This document shows positions 18,013 through 24,751 of a DNA stretch of 64,000 nucleotides, one piece after another. Positions within the stretch are counted from its first letter, which is position 1. Each line of letters begins with the position of its first letter. The position numbers and the translations under genes are program-made. The notes beneath the pieces are model-generated. The model worked only from the letters and a program-made list of their open reading frames with translations, had not been told where the DNA came from and searched no databases. The DNA lies in contig NZ_LQIK01000033.1 in assembly GCF_001499855.1 (NCBI RefSeq), positions 184,448-248,447 of the forward strand, in the 5' to 3' direction. Origin of the DNA: Mycobacterium sp. GA-0227b. Lineage in GTDB: Bacteria > Actinomycetota > Actinomycetes > Mycobacteriales > Mycobacteriaceae.

Positions 18013-18735
18013 TCAGTCGGAGAAGATTTCGCGGTTGACCGTGTGGAGATACGGAATGGCCAAGAATGGCGTGATGTAGAAGATGTCGTAGAGCCACCAG
18101 CCGATGACCGGGAAGACGACCCCGGCGTAGCGCACGTCGGCGTACATCGTCATGTTGAACACATACAGGCACCAGATGAGCACCCCCATCCAGCAGGTGA
18201 CGATCATCCATTGATGACCCCAGCGCTTCATCTGTAGGAAGCCGATCGCCGCTGCGCACCGCATCGCGAACACGGTGAGGATCATCCCGAACACCATGGA
18301 CTTCTCGCCGGGCCCGGCCGCACCCCCGACCCACAACTCGTTGTAGTGCCAGAAGTAACCGGCGTCGAACATTGCGCCCCAGCCGACCATCAGTACGCGG
18401 TTGATCAACGTGTGGTTGGCGACGAGGTCGAGTGCCCAGCCCAGGCTGTTGAGCATCCCGTCGATCAGCACCAGATATCCGATCAGCGTGACGATCATCG
18501 GCCGCATCGACAGACCGGCGCGGGCGGCGTGCCGTTGCAGCCACACCCCGCGCATGAAGATCGGGAAGCCGATCAAACCGGGCGCCCACATTCCCATCAG
18601 GGCGGCGCCGACGATCATCCATTTGTCCGCCCGGCGTTGCGCGAGACGCGACTCTTCGTGGTGCTCCTCGAGGCCGACCGATCCGTCGAGCGAGACCGGC
18701 GCCTTGGAACGACGGCTCAACAGCGGCGGATTCAC
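18013..18735 (-). CDS. Six-helix integral membrane protein A (unknown family, paired with NorQ/NorD)
   Basis: A 240-residue polytopic protein with about six membrane helices. It is a close paralogue of the protein at 21443, with long identical stretches through the C-terminal 170 residues. Conserved polar residues inside or beside the helices are striking: AMFDAGYFWHYNELW, KRWGHQWMIV, NMTMYADVRYAG and WWLYDIFYITPF, giving several Asp, Glu, His and Tyr that could hold a metal. The GTG at 18735 overlaps the stop of the upstream microprotein (GTGA). No match to AlkB-type His clusters or to the D-x3-H-x12-H motif of particulate methane/ammonia monooxygenase PmoC. I infer a membrane metalloenzyme subunit; function is unproven. 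Confidence 0.8.
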   Translation of the reverse strand: MNPPLLSRRSKAPVSLDGSVGLEEHHEESRLAQRRADKWMIVGAALMGMWAPGLIGFPIFMRGVWLQRHAARAGLSMRPMIVTLIGYLVLIDGMLNSLGWALDLVANHTLINRVLMVGWGAMFDAGYFWHYNELWVGGAAGPGEKSMVFGMILTVFAMRCAAAIGFLQMKRWGHQWMIVTCWMGVLIWCLYVFNMTMYADVRYAGVVFPVIGWWLYDIFYITPFLAIPYLHTVNREIFSD

Positions 18736-18860
18736 AATTCCCACCATCCGCGGGCGAATGACATGTAGAGCTGGATCCCGAACATCGCGAGCAAGTAGCC
18801 GTAGATCACGATCTGCAGGATGATGAGCGCTCTCTTGCGCTTTCGCTCTTTCTGATCCAT
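18732..18860 (-). CDS. 42-residue membrane microprotein
   Basis: Tiny gene between the AAA+ ATPase and membrane protein A. ATG at 18860 has AAGGAGT at ideal spacing. The peptide begins with a strongly basic segment (MDQKERKRKRA), continues with one membrane helix (LIILQIVIYGYLLAMFGIQL) and ends YMSFARGWWEL. The stop overlaps the GTG of the next gene, so translation is coupled. A basic head, one helix and an aromatic tail are typical of accessory subunits of membrane complexes. No homologue is known to me. Confidence 0.72.
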   Translation of the reverse strand: MDQKERKRKRALIILQIVIYGYLLAMFGIQLYMSFARGWWEL

Positions 18861-18874
18861 GGGCGGACTCCTTC

Positions 18875-19666
18875 CTAACCGGAGGTGTTCGGCGCATCGG
18901 TGGCCAGGCTGGCCACGGCGACTTCACGCAATCCGTCGGTGATGGCACCGTCAGTGGACAGTGGTGCGAGGATGCAGGCCTCGGCCGCCTCCAATTCGGT
19001 TGCGCCCGCGACGATCAGTTGACCCGCGGTGACGAGCACGCGGGTGGATGGCGGTTCGAAGTGGAACGCCTCGTCGGCGGTGCGGATCGCGGCGGCGCAT
19101 TGCACGAGCCGGGTCGCGGTCGCGGAGTCGACACCGGTCTCGGCGACGATCACCTGGGCCTCGCGGTCGGCAGGCAGATACCTCATGGGTAACGTGACGA
19201 AGCGTTGGCGGAACGACGGTTTGAGTTCTTTCAGCGAGCTGCGGTAGGCGGGATTGTACGAGCAGACCAGCATGAAGGTGTCCGGCGCCCGGACCACCTC
19301 ACCGGCCCGGTCGAGAAACAGGGCGCGGCGGTGGTCGGTCAGCGAGTGCAGGATCGCCAGCGAGTCGTGGCGCGCCTCCACCACCTCGTCGAGATAGCAG
19401 ATGGCACCGGCCTTCACCGCCCGGGTCAGCGGCCCGTCAGTCCACACGACGTCGCCGCCCGTGACCATGAACCGGCCGACCAGATCCGAACTCGTCAGGT
19501 CGTCGTGGCAGCTGATCGTCACGACCGGCCGTTCGAGCAGGACGCCCATGTGCTCGACGAGGCGGGTTTTGCCGCAGCCCGTCGGCCCGGTGAGCATCAC
19601 GGGCAGGCGCTGCTGATACGCCTGCTCGAACAGCCGGACCTCGTTGGCGTTCGCGTAGTAATTCAT
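18875..19666 (-). CDS. NorQ/CbbQ-type MoxR AAA+ ATPase
   Basis: A 263-residue AAA+ ATPase. Walker A is GPTGCGKT (residues 27-34), Walker B ICYLDEVVEAR (Asp93-Glu94), and SYNPAYRSSLKELKPSFRQRFV carries sensor 1 and the arginine finger. The short N-terminus and C-terminal helical lid match the CbbQ/NirQ/NorQ group, which form hexamers that remodel a target together with a VWA partner: Rubisco for CbbQ-CbbO, insertion of non-heme iron into nitric oxide reductase for NorQ-NorD. It overlaps the NorD-like gene by ATGA. There is no Rubisco or nitric oxide reductase nearby, so the client is probably the adjacent six-helix membrane protein (inference). Confidence 0.9.
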   Translation of the reverse strand: MNYYANANEVRLFEQAYQQRLPVMLTGPTGCGKTRLVEHMGVLLERPVVTISCHDDLTSSDLVGRFMVTGGDVVWTDGPLTRAVKAGAICYLDEVVEARHDSLAILHSLTDHRRALFLDRAGEVVRAPDTFMLVCSYNPAYRSSLKELKPSFRQRFVTLPMRYLPADREAQVIVAETGVDSATATRLVQCAAAIRTADEAFHFEPPSTRVLVTAGQLIVAGATELEAAEACILAPLSTDGAITDGLREVAVASLATDAPNTSG

Positions 19667-21192
19667 GCGGCCACCAGTTCCCGATGAACATGGGCAAGCA
19701 CTCGGGGAAGCTCCTCTACTCGTCGGATGCGTTGTGAGCGACGGGGTCCGAAGACCTCCGGTAGCGGATCGACGCGGGTCGGCCCGACGCCGACGTAGTA
19801 GATGCTCACGCCGGCGTCATTGGCCTCCTCGACAGCGTGGGCGGCGTCGGCCCAGGCGTAGCGCCCCTCATAGCCCTCGTCGGAGATGAGGCCGTCGCCG
19901 ATCACGATGAGCAGCCGACGCTCGGACGGTTGCGCCAGAAGGCGGCTGGTGAGATGGCGCAACGGCGCTCCCAGCCGGGTGTACCCGCCCGTGGACAGCC
20001 CGAGCCGGCCGGGTGGCACGAACCTCCGGTCCTCGAAGTCCTTGAGGCAACTCACCTCGACGCGGTGGCGGGTGTTCCCGGTGAACACGAAGATGCCGTG
20101 CCGCTCGCGAGCGAGCGTCATCGCACGCGATAGCGCGTCGGCGCAGGCCAATTCGAGCTTGAAGATCCGGCCGCCGTGGACACCGAGCGATGAGCTGCCG
20201 TCCAGGAGCAGCGCGGTGGTGACGTCACGGTTGCTCGGCAGAAGCTCGCGGAAAAGGCGCGGCTCGATCGCCTCACCGGTCGTCAGGTCGATGTAATGGT
20301 TGACGTATTGTTCGACGTCCAGGTCAGAGCCGTCCTCCAACCGGTTCCTCATCGCGCGATGGGTGTGCTCTTCAAACCACCTTCGTAGCTCGGCCGATGC
20401 CGATTCCGGCTCCCGGCCGCGCGACGCGTGAGCCTTTTCGAGCACCGCGACGTGGTCACGCATGAAACTCTTGGTCCACGCGTTCCACTCGGGATAGGGG
20501 ATGCCGGGCCGGTGGTCGGGAGTGATGTCGAGATCGTTGTCCTGCGGTCGGCTCGGCGGAGGCAGATTGGGGTTGCGGATACCGCCGTCGCCTCCGACAG
20601 GAATGGAATAGGGCCGCGGCAGCCGCTTCTGCGTTGTGGTCCACGGCATCCTGCCGAGCGTGCGCCGCAGCTTGTCCGAGATGCCTTGCGGAGCCGTGTA
20701 TGCCAGCGGAAGACGGCCCAGCAGCGGGTGGACACTAAGCGGCTGTCCGGTGCGCGCCAGGGCGATTGCCTGGTTGAGCATCGCCGTCGCGTCGAGGTCG
20801 CCGTCGAGCACGTCGATATCACCGAGCACTCGCCGGATCTCCGGCGCCAGGCCGGGCCATCGCTCATGGACCCAGCCAAGGGCGACGCGTGCCTCGACGA
20901 CCGTCACCGCATGCAGTTCACGTGCCGACAGTTCGTTGAGCCGGTACTCGGCAAGGCGGTCCTTCGACGGTGAGCACTGCAGTGCGACACCACATGTGAG
21001 CGTTCTACGGGTCCAGTCACGGGCGATCGGATACGGCACATGTACGAAGTCCAGTGCCGCACTCAAGCTGAATGCGCGGTGTTCACCGGTCACGAGGCGA
21101 ACGCCCTCGCGCCGTTGCCCGCTCAAGGCAACGGCAGTCACCGCGCAACTGCGCTCGACCGCCATCGCGTGCGCATCGGCAAGTTCAGCCAT
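19663..21192 (-). CDS. NorD/CbbO-type VWA domain protein, partner of the AAA+ ATPase
   Basis: A 509-residue protein. The C-terminal third is a von Willebrand A domain whose metal-ion-dependent adhesion site is intact: LLLDGSSSLG at residues 328-337, with Asp331, Ser333 and Ser335, then GGYTRLGAPLRHL and IGDGLISDEGYEGRY. The N-terminal part is alpha-helical and family-specific. It is shorter than classical NorD (about 630) and CbbO (about 770). VWA partners bring the AAA+ ring to its client and recognise it through the metal site. ATG at 21192; 16 bp after the 34-residue microprotein gene. Confidence 0.88.
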   Translation of the reverse strand: MAELADAHAMAVERSCAVTAVALSGQRREGVRLVTGEHRAFSLSAALDFVHVPYPIARDWTRRTLTCGVALQCSPSKDRLAEYRLNELSARELHAVTVVEARVALGWVHERWPGLAPEIRRVLGDIDVLDGDLDATAMLNQAIALARTGQPLSVHPLLGRLPLAYTAPQGISDKLRRTLGRMPWTTTQKRLPRPYSIPVGGDGGIRNPNLPPPSRPQDNDLDITPDHRPGIPYPEWNAWTKSFMRDHVAVLEKAHASRGREPESASAELRRWFEEHTHRAMRNRLEDGSDLDVEQYVNHYIDLTTGEAIEPRLFRELLPSNRDVTTALLLDGSSSLGVHGGRIFKLELACADALSRAMTLARERHGIFVFTGNTRHRVEVSCLKDFEDRRFVPPGRLGLSTGGYTRLGAPLRHLTSRLLAQPSERRLLIVIGDGLISDEGYEGRYAWADAAHAVEEANDAGVSIYYVGVGPTRVDPLPEVFGPRRSQRIRRVEELPRVLAHVHRELVAA

Positions 21193-21208
21193 CGATCGTC
21201 CGGGCCGC

Positions 21209-21313
21209 TCAGAAGGTTCCGATGTTGGAGAACATCCAGTACCAGAACCAGATGATCAGGCCGGTACCGCCCCAGGCCGCGACATAACGAAGTATCTCCC
21301 AGATCCAGTCCAC
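21209..21313 (-). CDS. 34-residue membrane microprotein
   Basis: First gene of the NorD/NorQ operon. GTG start at 21313 with AAGGAGG eight bases upstream. The peptide is extremely rich in aromatic residues: VDWIWEILRYVAAWGG, then a membrane helix TGLIIWFWYWMF and a short end SNIGTF, with seven Trp/Tyr among about 18 membrane residues. The stop is 16 bp before norD. Comparable small Trp-rich subunits occur in cytochrome oxidases and other membrane complexes, but no homologue is recognised. Confidence rests on the ribosome-binding site, codon position and context. Confidence 0.65.
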   Translation of the reverse strand: MDWIWEILRYVAAWGGTGLIIWFWYWMFSNIGTF

Positions 21314-21420
21314 CAGTGCGGCCTCCTTGCGGGCGCGTTATCGGTCATTGCCACCAGCGTTCAAGCACGCCGACAGCCTCACCTGAGCCGTCATGGTCTG
21401 CTCTTTTGTAACGTACATAC

Positions 21421-21433
21421 TGACTCTAGTCAA
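21421..21433. promoter_or_regulatory. TGAC-N4-GTCA operator upstream of the NorD/NorQ operon
   Basis: TGACTCTAGTCAA, a near-palindrome 108 bp upstream of the first microprotein. Read leftwards it contains a -35-like TTGACT followed after 17 bp by TACAAA, so an occupied site would block the operon promoter. One of three such sites (others at 22182 and 22841), all in control regions around the local TetR gene. Confidence 0.6.
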
Positions 21434-21442
21434 TGATCTCAG

Positions 21443-22138
21443 TCAGTCAGAGAAGATCTCGCGGTTCACCGAGTGCAGGTAGGGAATCGCCAGGAACGGC
21501 GTGATGTAGAAGATGTCATACAGCCACCAACCGACGACGGGGAATATCGTGCCCGCGTAGCGCACGTCGGCGTACATCGTCATGTTGAACACATACAGGC
21601 ACCAGATGAGCACCCCCATCCAGCAGGTGACGATCATCCACTGATGGCCCCACCTTTTCATCTGCAGGAAGCCGATCCCGGCGGCGATCCGCATCGTGAA
21701 GACGGTGAGGATCATCCCGACCTCCATCGCCTTCTCCCCCGGGCCGGCAGCCCCGCCCAGCCACAGCTCGTTGTAGTGCCAGAAGTAGCCGGCGTCGAAC
21801 ATGGCGCCCCAGCCGTTCAACAGGATTCGCGCCAGAATGGTGTGGTTGGCCACGAGATCGAGCGCCCAGCCCACGGTGTTGATCGCCGCGTCGATGATGA
21901 CCAGGTAGCCGATGAGCGTGACGATCATCGGGCGCACCGACAGCCCTTCGCGCTGAGCTTTGCGCAGCAGCCAAACGCCTCGGAGGAAGAGCGGAAGACC
22001 GAAGACGCCGAGCGCCGCGGTTCCGATGAGCAGGCTTCCACAGATGAGCCACTTGTCGGCCTGGCGCTGCGCCAGCCGCGAGCGCTCCATGTGCTCGTCC
22101 AGACCGCTGCCGATGGCGGGAATTGTCCGCAGAGTCAA
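21443..22138 (-). CDS. Six-helix integral membrane protein B (paralogue of A)
   Basis: A 231-residue paralogue of the protein at 18013. From SRLAQRQADKW to the shared C-terminus VNREIFSD the two are mostly identical, including AMFDAGYFWHYNELW, GHQWM, MYADVRYAG and YDIFYITPFLAIPYLH; they differ mainly in the first loop. About six membrane helices. The TTG at 22138 is chosen because AGGAGG lies at ideal spacing; the frame stays open upstream but has no better start. It has its own control region containing a TGAC-N4-GTCA site. Two near-identical subunits, or two isoforms with different substrates, are possible. Confidence 0.8.
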   Translation of the reverse strand: MTLRTIPAIGSGLDEHMERSRLAQRQADKWLICGSLLIGTAALGVFGLPLFLRGVWLLRKAQREGLSVRPMIVTLIGYLVIIDAAINTVGWALDLVANHTILARILLNGWGAMFDAGYFWHYNELWLGGAAGPGEKAMEVGMILTVFTMRIAAGIGFLQMKRWGHQWMIVTCWMGVLIWCLYVFNMTMYADVRYAGTIFPVVGWWLYDIFYITPFLAIPYLHSVNREIFSD

Positions 22139-22181
22139 GGCGTCCTCCTGGGAATCAACTCCCCGAGCATTGCAGGAAGAC

Positions 22182-22194
22182 TGACCCCAGTCAA
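22182..22194. promoter_or_regulatory. TGAC-N4-GTCA operator upstream of membrane protein B
   Basis: TGACCCCAGTCAA, 44 bp upstream of the TTG start of membrane protein B and just beyond the tetR stop. Same half-sites as at 21421 and 22841. Read leftwards it begins with a -35-like TTGACT. Confidence 0.58.
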
Positions 22195-22198
22195 TCAA

Positions 22199-22798
22199 CT
22201 AGCGCGCCTCGATACCGCGCAGCGTCCTCGCGACGTAGTCCTCGAGCATCGTTCCCTGCGTCGGCCAGTTGTGAGTGGTCGTCAACAACGCATAGAGGCC
22301 GAGCAGGAAAAACACTGCGCTGTTCATCGGATTGACGTCCGCGGCGACCTCGCCACGCTGCTGCGCACGCTCGATCTCGTCGGCGACCCGGACGATGACG
22401 GGATGCTCGGTGCTTTCGTCGACAGGCCGGGTCTGCGAGAAGTGCAATGCGAGGAAGTCCTTGAACAACAGCGACCCGAGACGGCGCTCGAGGCCCAGCA
22501 CAAGTCGGACGGCCTCGGTGAGAATCGATTCGAGATCGCGGGTCGCATCGATGTAGCGAGCCAGTTGTTTGGCGATGCGCTCCTCCTCGCGGTGCTCCAA
22601 CTCGAGCAACACGTGTTCCTTGGTCGGGAAGTGAAAGAAGAAGGTGCCGTGGGCAACCCCCGCTGCTGCCACGATGGCGCCGACGTCGGCCGCCGCGATG
22701 CCCGATCGCTTGAACTCCGCGATCGCCGCCCCCATCAGCCGCTCGCGCGTCTGCAAGCGCTTGGCTTCGCGTGCTGAGGGTTTGTCCACCACCGCCAT
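22199..22798 (-). CDS. TetR-family transcriptional regulator
   Basis: A 199-residue regulator, start ATG 22798. The N-terminal helix-turn-helix is visible in RERLMGAAIAEFKRSGIAAADVGAIVAAAGVAHGTFFFHFPTKEHVL; the rest is the helical ligand and dimer domain. Divergent from an SDR gene across a 73-bp region holding the palindrome TTGACTGCAGTCAA, and immediately upstream of membrane protein B. Proposed to repress itself, the SDR/reductase operon, membrane protein B and the NorD/NorQ operon through the three related sites (inference). Confidence 0.92.
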   Translation of the reverse strand: MAVVDKPSAREAKRLQTRERLMGAAIAEFKRSGIAAADVGAIVAAAGVAHGTFFFHFPTKEHVLLELEHREEERIAKQLARYIDATRDLESILTEAVRLVLGLERRLGSLLFKDFLALHFSQTRPVDESTEHPVIVRVADEIERAQQRGEVAADVNPMNSAVFFLLGLYALLTTTHNWPTQGTMLEDYVARTLRGIEAR

Positions 22799-22840
22799 GA
22801 CCTGACGATAGCAACACTGGTCAGGTATTGACATGTGTGA

Positions 22841-22854
22841 TTGACTGCAGTCAA
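22841..22854. promoter_or_regulatory. Perfect 14-bp palindrome operator between tetR and SDR
   Basis: TTGACTGCAGTCAA is perfectly symmetrical and lies between the divergent tetR and SDR genes. A rightward -35 TTGACA at 22828-22833 is followed after 17 bp by TCAATT at 22851-22856, so the operator would overlap that -10. It is the strongest of the three TGAC-N4-GTCA sites and the natural autoregulatory site of the TetR protein. Confidence 0.68.
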
Positions 22855-22871
22855 TTTCAGGAGGGGTCCGG

Positions 22872-23660
22872 ATGGCGTTGGAACAGTTCAACCTCGACGG
22901 CCAGGTGGCGATCGTCACCGGCGCGGGCAAGGGCGTCGGTCAGGGTATTGCACGAGTCCTCGCCGAGGCGGGCGCCACAGTAGTCGGCACGGCGCGGACC
23001 GAATCCGACATCGTCGGAACGATCAAGGGCATCGAAGACACGGGTGGCAGCGGCTTGGCGCTTGTTGCCGACGCGATGAGCCGGTCCGACGGTGAGCGTG
23101 TCGTCGATACCACGATCGAGCGCTTCGGCCGAGTCGACATCCTGGTGAACAACGTCGGTGGATCGACCTACGCCCGGTTCCTCGACATCACCGACGAGGA
23201 CTTCCGGCTCACCTTCGACTGGTGCGTCACGTCGGCATTCATCATGAGCCAACTCGTCGCGCCCCACATGTTCGAGGCGGGCCACGGCTCCATCGTCAAC
23301 ATCTCCTCCGGCTCCGCACGTTTCGGCATCCGCGCGTTGACGGCCTACTGCACGGCCAAGGGCGCACTGGAGGCGCTGACGCGAGCCATGGCACAGGAAC
23401 TCGCGCCGAAGGTTCGGGTCAATGCGATCGCACTGGGCTCTTTCGCCACCGACGGTTTGCAAGGCAGTCTGGACATGATGCCGGGCTCACTGGAGAAGAT
23501 GTTGGAAGCCACACCGCTGCACCGCCTCGGCAGCGTCGAGGATCTCGGGCGGCTGTGCGTCTACCTGGCCACCCGCGACTGCTACGCGACCAACGCGATC
23601 TTTCACGTCGACGGCGGCATCGACTCGAACAACTCACCACTGCCGATCCCCGACTACTGA
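22872..23660 (+). CDS. SDR-family oxidoreductase
   Basis: NAD(P)-dependent alcohol dehydrogenase/ketoreductase of 262 residues in the classical SDR pattern. Seen: cofactor motif TGAGKGVGQGIA, NNVGG, catalytic Ser in NISSGSARFG and YCTAKGA with catalytic Tyr and Lys; the C-terminal VDGGI is typical. ATG at 22872 has CAGGAGGGG upstream. It is divergent from tetR and followed after 17 bp by a reductase-like gene, so both are probably induced together. It would oxidise a hydroxyl produced by the P450 enzymes or a beta-hydroxyacyl-CoA. Confidence 0.9.
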   Translation: MALEQFNLDGQVAIVTGAGKGVGQGIARVLAEAGATVVGTARTESDIVGTIKGIEDTGGSGLALVADAMSRSDGERVVDTTIERFGRVDILVNNVGGSTYARFLDITDEDFRLTFDWCVTSAFIMSQLVAPHMFEAGHGSIVNISSGSARFGIRALTAYCTAKGALEALTRAMAQELAPKVRVNAIALGSFATDGLQGSLDMMPGSLEKMLEATPLHRLGSVEDLGRLCVYLATRDCYATNAIFHVDGGIDSNNSPLPIPDY

Positions 23661-23677
23661 TCGAGAACGGACCCCAA

Positions 23678-24751
23678 ATGCGCAGAGTCGTCCAGTTTTC
23701 CACCGGCAACGTCGGCCAGCACTCGCTTCGCGCGCTCATCGGACGGCCGGATCTGGAACTCGTCGGTGTGCATGCCGCCAATCCGGACAAGATCGGCAGG
23801 GACGCAGCCGAACTGTGCGGGTTGAGCGAGCCCACCGGTGTCGTCGCCACTGATGACATCGACGCGCTCATCACGTTGAGGCCGGACTGCGTTGTCTACA
23901 CCGCGCTGGGTGAGACGCGGCCCATGGAGGCGATCGAGCAGATGTCGCAGTTCCTCGCCGCGGGCGTCAATGTCGTCGGCACGTCGATGGTGTGGTTGGT
24001 GACGCCGAAGCAGACCGACGACTGGTTGCGCGTACCTCTGGAAGAGGCGTGTGCCGCAGGCAACTCGTCGCTCTACGTCAACGGCATCGACCCCGGCTAC
24101 TCGGGAGACACCGCGGTGTTCGCCGCGCTGAGCCTGTCCAGCCGCGTCGAGTCGATCACCGTGCAGGAGGTCTTCGACTACGGCAACTACGATGACTACG
24201 AATACACCGGGACGGCAATGGGTTTCGGTACCACTCCCGACGACGAGCTGCCGATGGCGTTTCAGCCCGGTGTCATCACGGCGATGTTCGGTGGACTGGT
24301 GCGCAACCTCGCTCACCATCTCGGCGCCGAACTCGATGAGGTTCGCCAGCGCTACGAGCCGTGGTACACCGACCGGCGCATCGAATGCAAGATGATGACC
24401 GTCGAACCCGGCCAGTTGGCCGGCGTGCGATTCGCTGCCGAAGGCGTGCGCGGCAGCGACGTCATCATCACCGTGGAGCACACCACCCGGCTCACCCCCG
24501 CGGCGGCGCCGGAGTTGGAGTATCCGCCCGACGGCCACTCCGGTGTGCACAAGGTGATCGTCGAGGGCGAGCCGCGCATCGAGATGAGCACGCTGCTGTC
24601 GCATCCGGTGCTCGACGTCACCGAAGCGGGGTGCCTGTCCACCGCCGCGCGTGTCGTCAACGCGATCGACTGGGTGTGCCGCGCCCCGTCGGGGTTGATC
24701 TCTGCCGAGGAGATCCCCGCGAACGAGCTCATCCGCGGGTTGATGTGGTGA
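23678..24751 (+). CDS. Dihydrodipicolinate reductase-like oxidoreductase (third paralogue)
   Basis: A 357-residue member of the same Rossmann family as the genes at 14222 and 15291. It shows RVVQFSTGNVGQHSLRALI, ELVGVHAANPDKIGRDAAELCG and NGIDPGYSGDTAVFA. The ATG at 23678 gives the family N-terminus; the long open frame upstream overlaps the SDR gene and is spurious. Cotranscribed with the SDR and ending 23 bp inside the convergent amidohydrolase gene. Three copies in 10 kb suggest a family-wide role in the pathway encoded here. Confidence 0.8.
   Translation: MRRVVQFSTGNVGQHSLRALIGRPDLELVGVHAANPDKIGRDAAELCGLSEPTGVVATDDIDALITLRPDCVVYTALGETRPMEAIEQMSQFLAAGVNVVGTSMVWLVTPKQTDDWLRVPLEEACAAGNSSLYVNGIDPGYSGDTAVFAALSLSSRVESITVQEVFDYGNYDDYEYTGTAMGFGTTPDDELPMAFQPGVITAMFGGLVRNLAHHLGAELDEVRQRYEPWYTDRRIECKMMTVEPGQLAGVRFAAEGVRGSDVIITVEHTTRLTPAAAPELEYPPDGHSGVHKVIVEGEPRIEMSTLLSHPVLDVTEAGCLSTAARVVNAIDWVCRAPSGLISAEEIPANELIRGLMW

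Noticed and set aside
18013..18735. Membrane protein A as an AveC-like spirocyclase
   Set aside because: AveC-like proteins do occur in mycobacteria near P450 genes, but I could not match the motifs with any certainty, so no name is given.
18013..22138. Membrane proteins A and B as particulate methane/ammonia monooxygenase subunits
   Set aside because: The PmoC metal motif D-x3-H-x12-H is absent and there is no PmoB-like cupredoxin protein nearby; nor are there the histidine clusters of AlkB-type hydroxylases.
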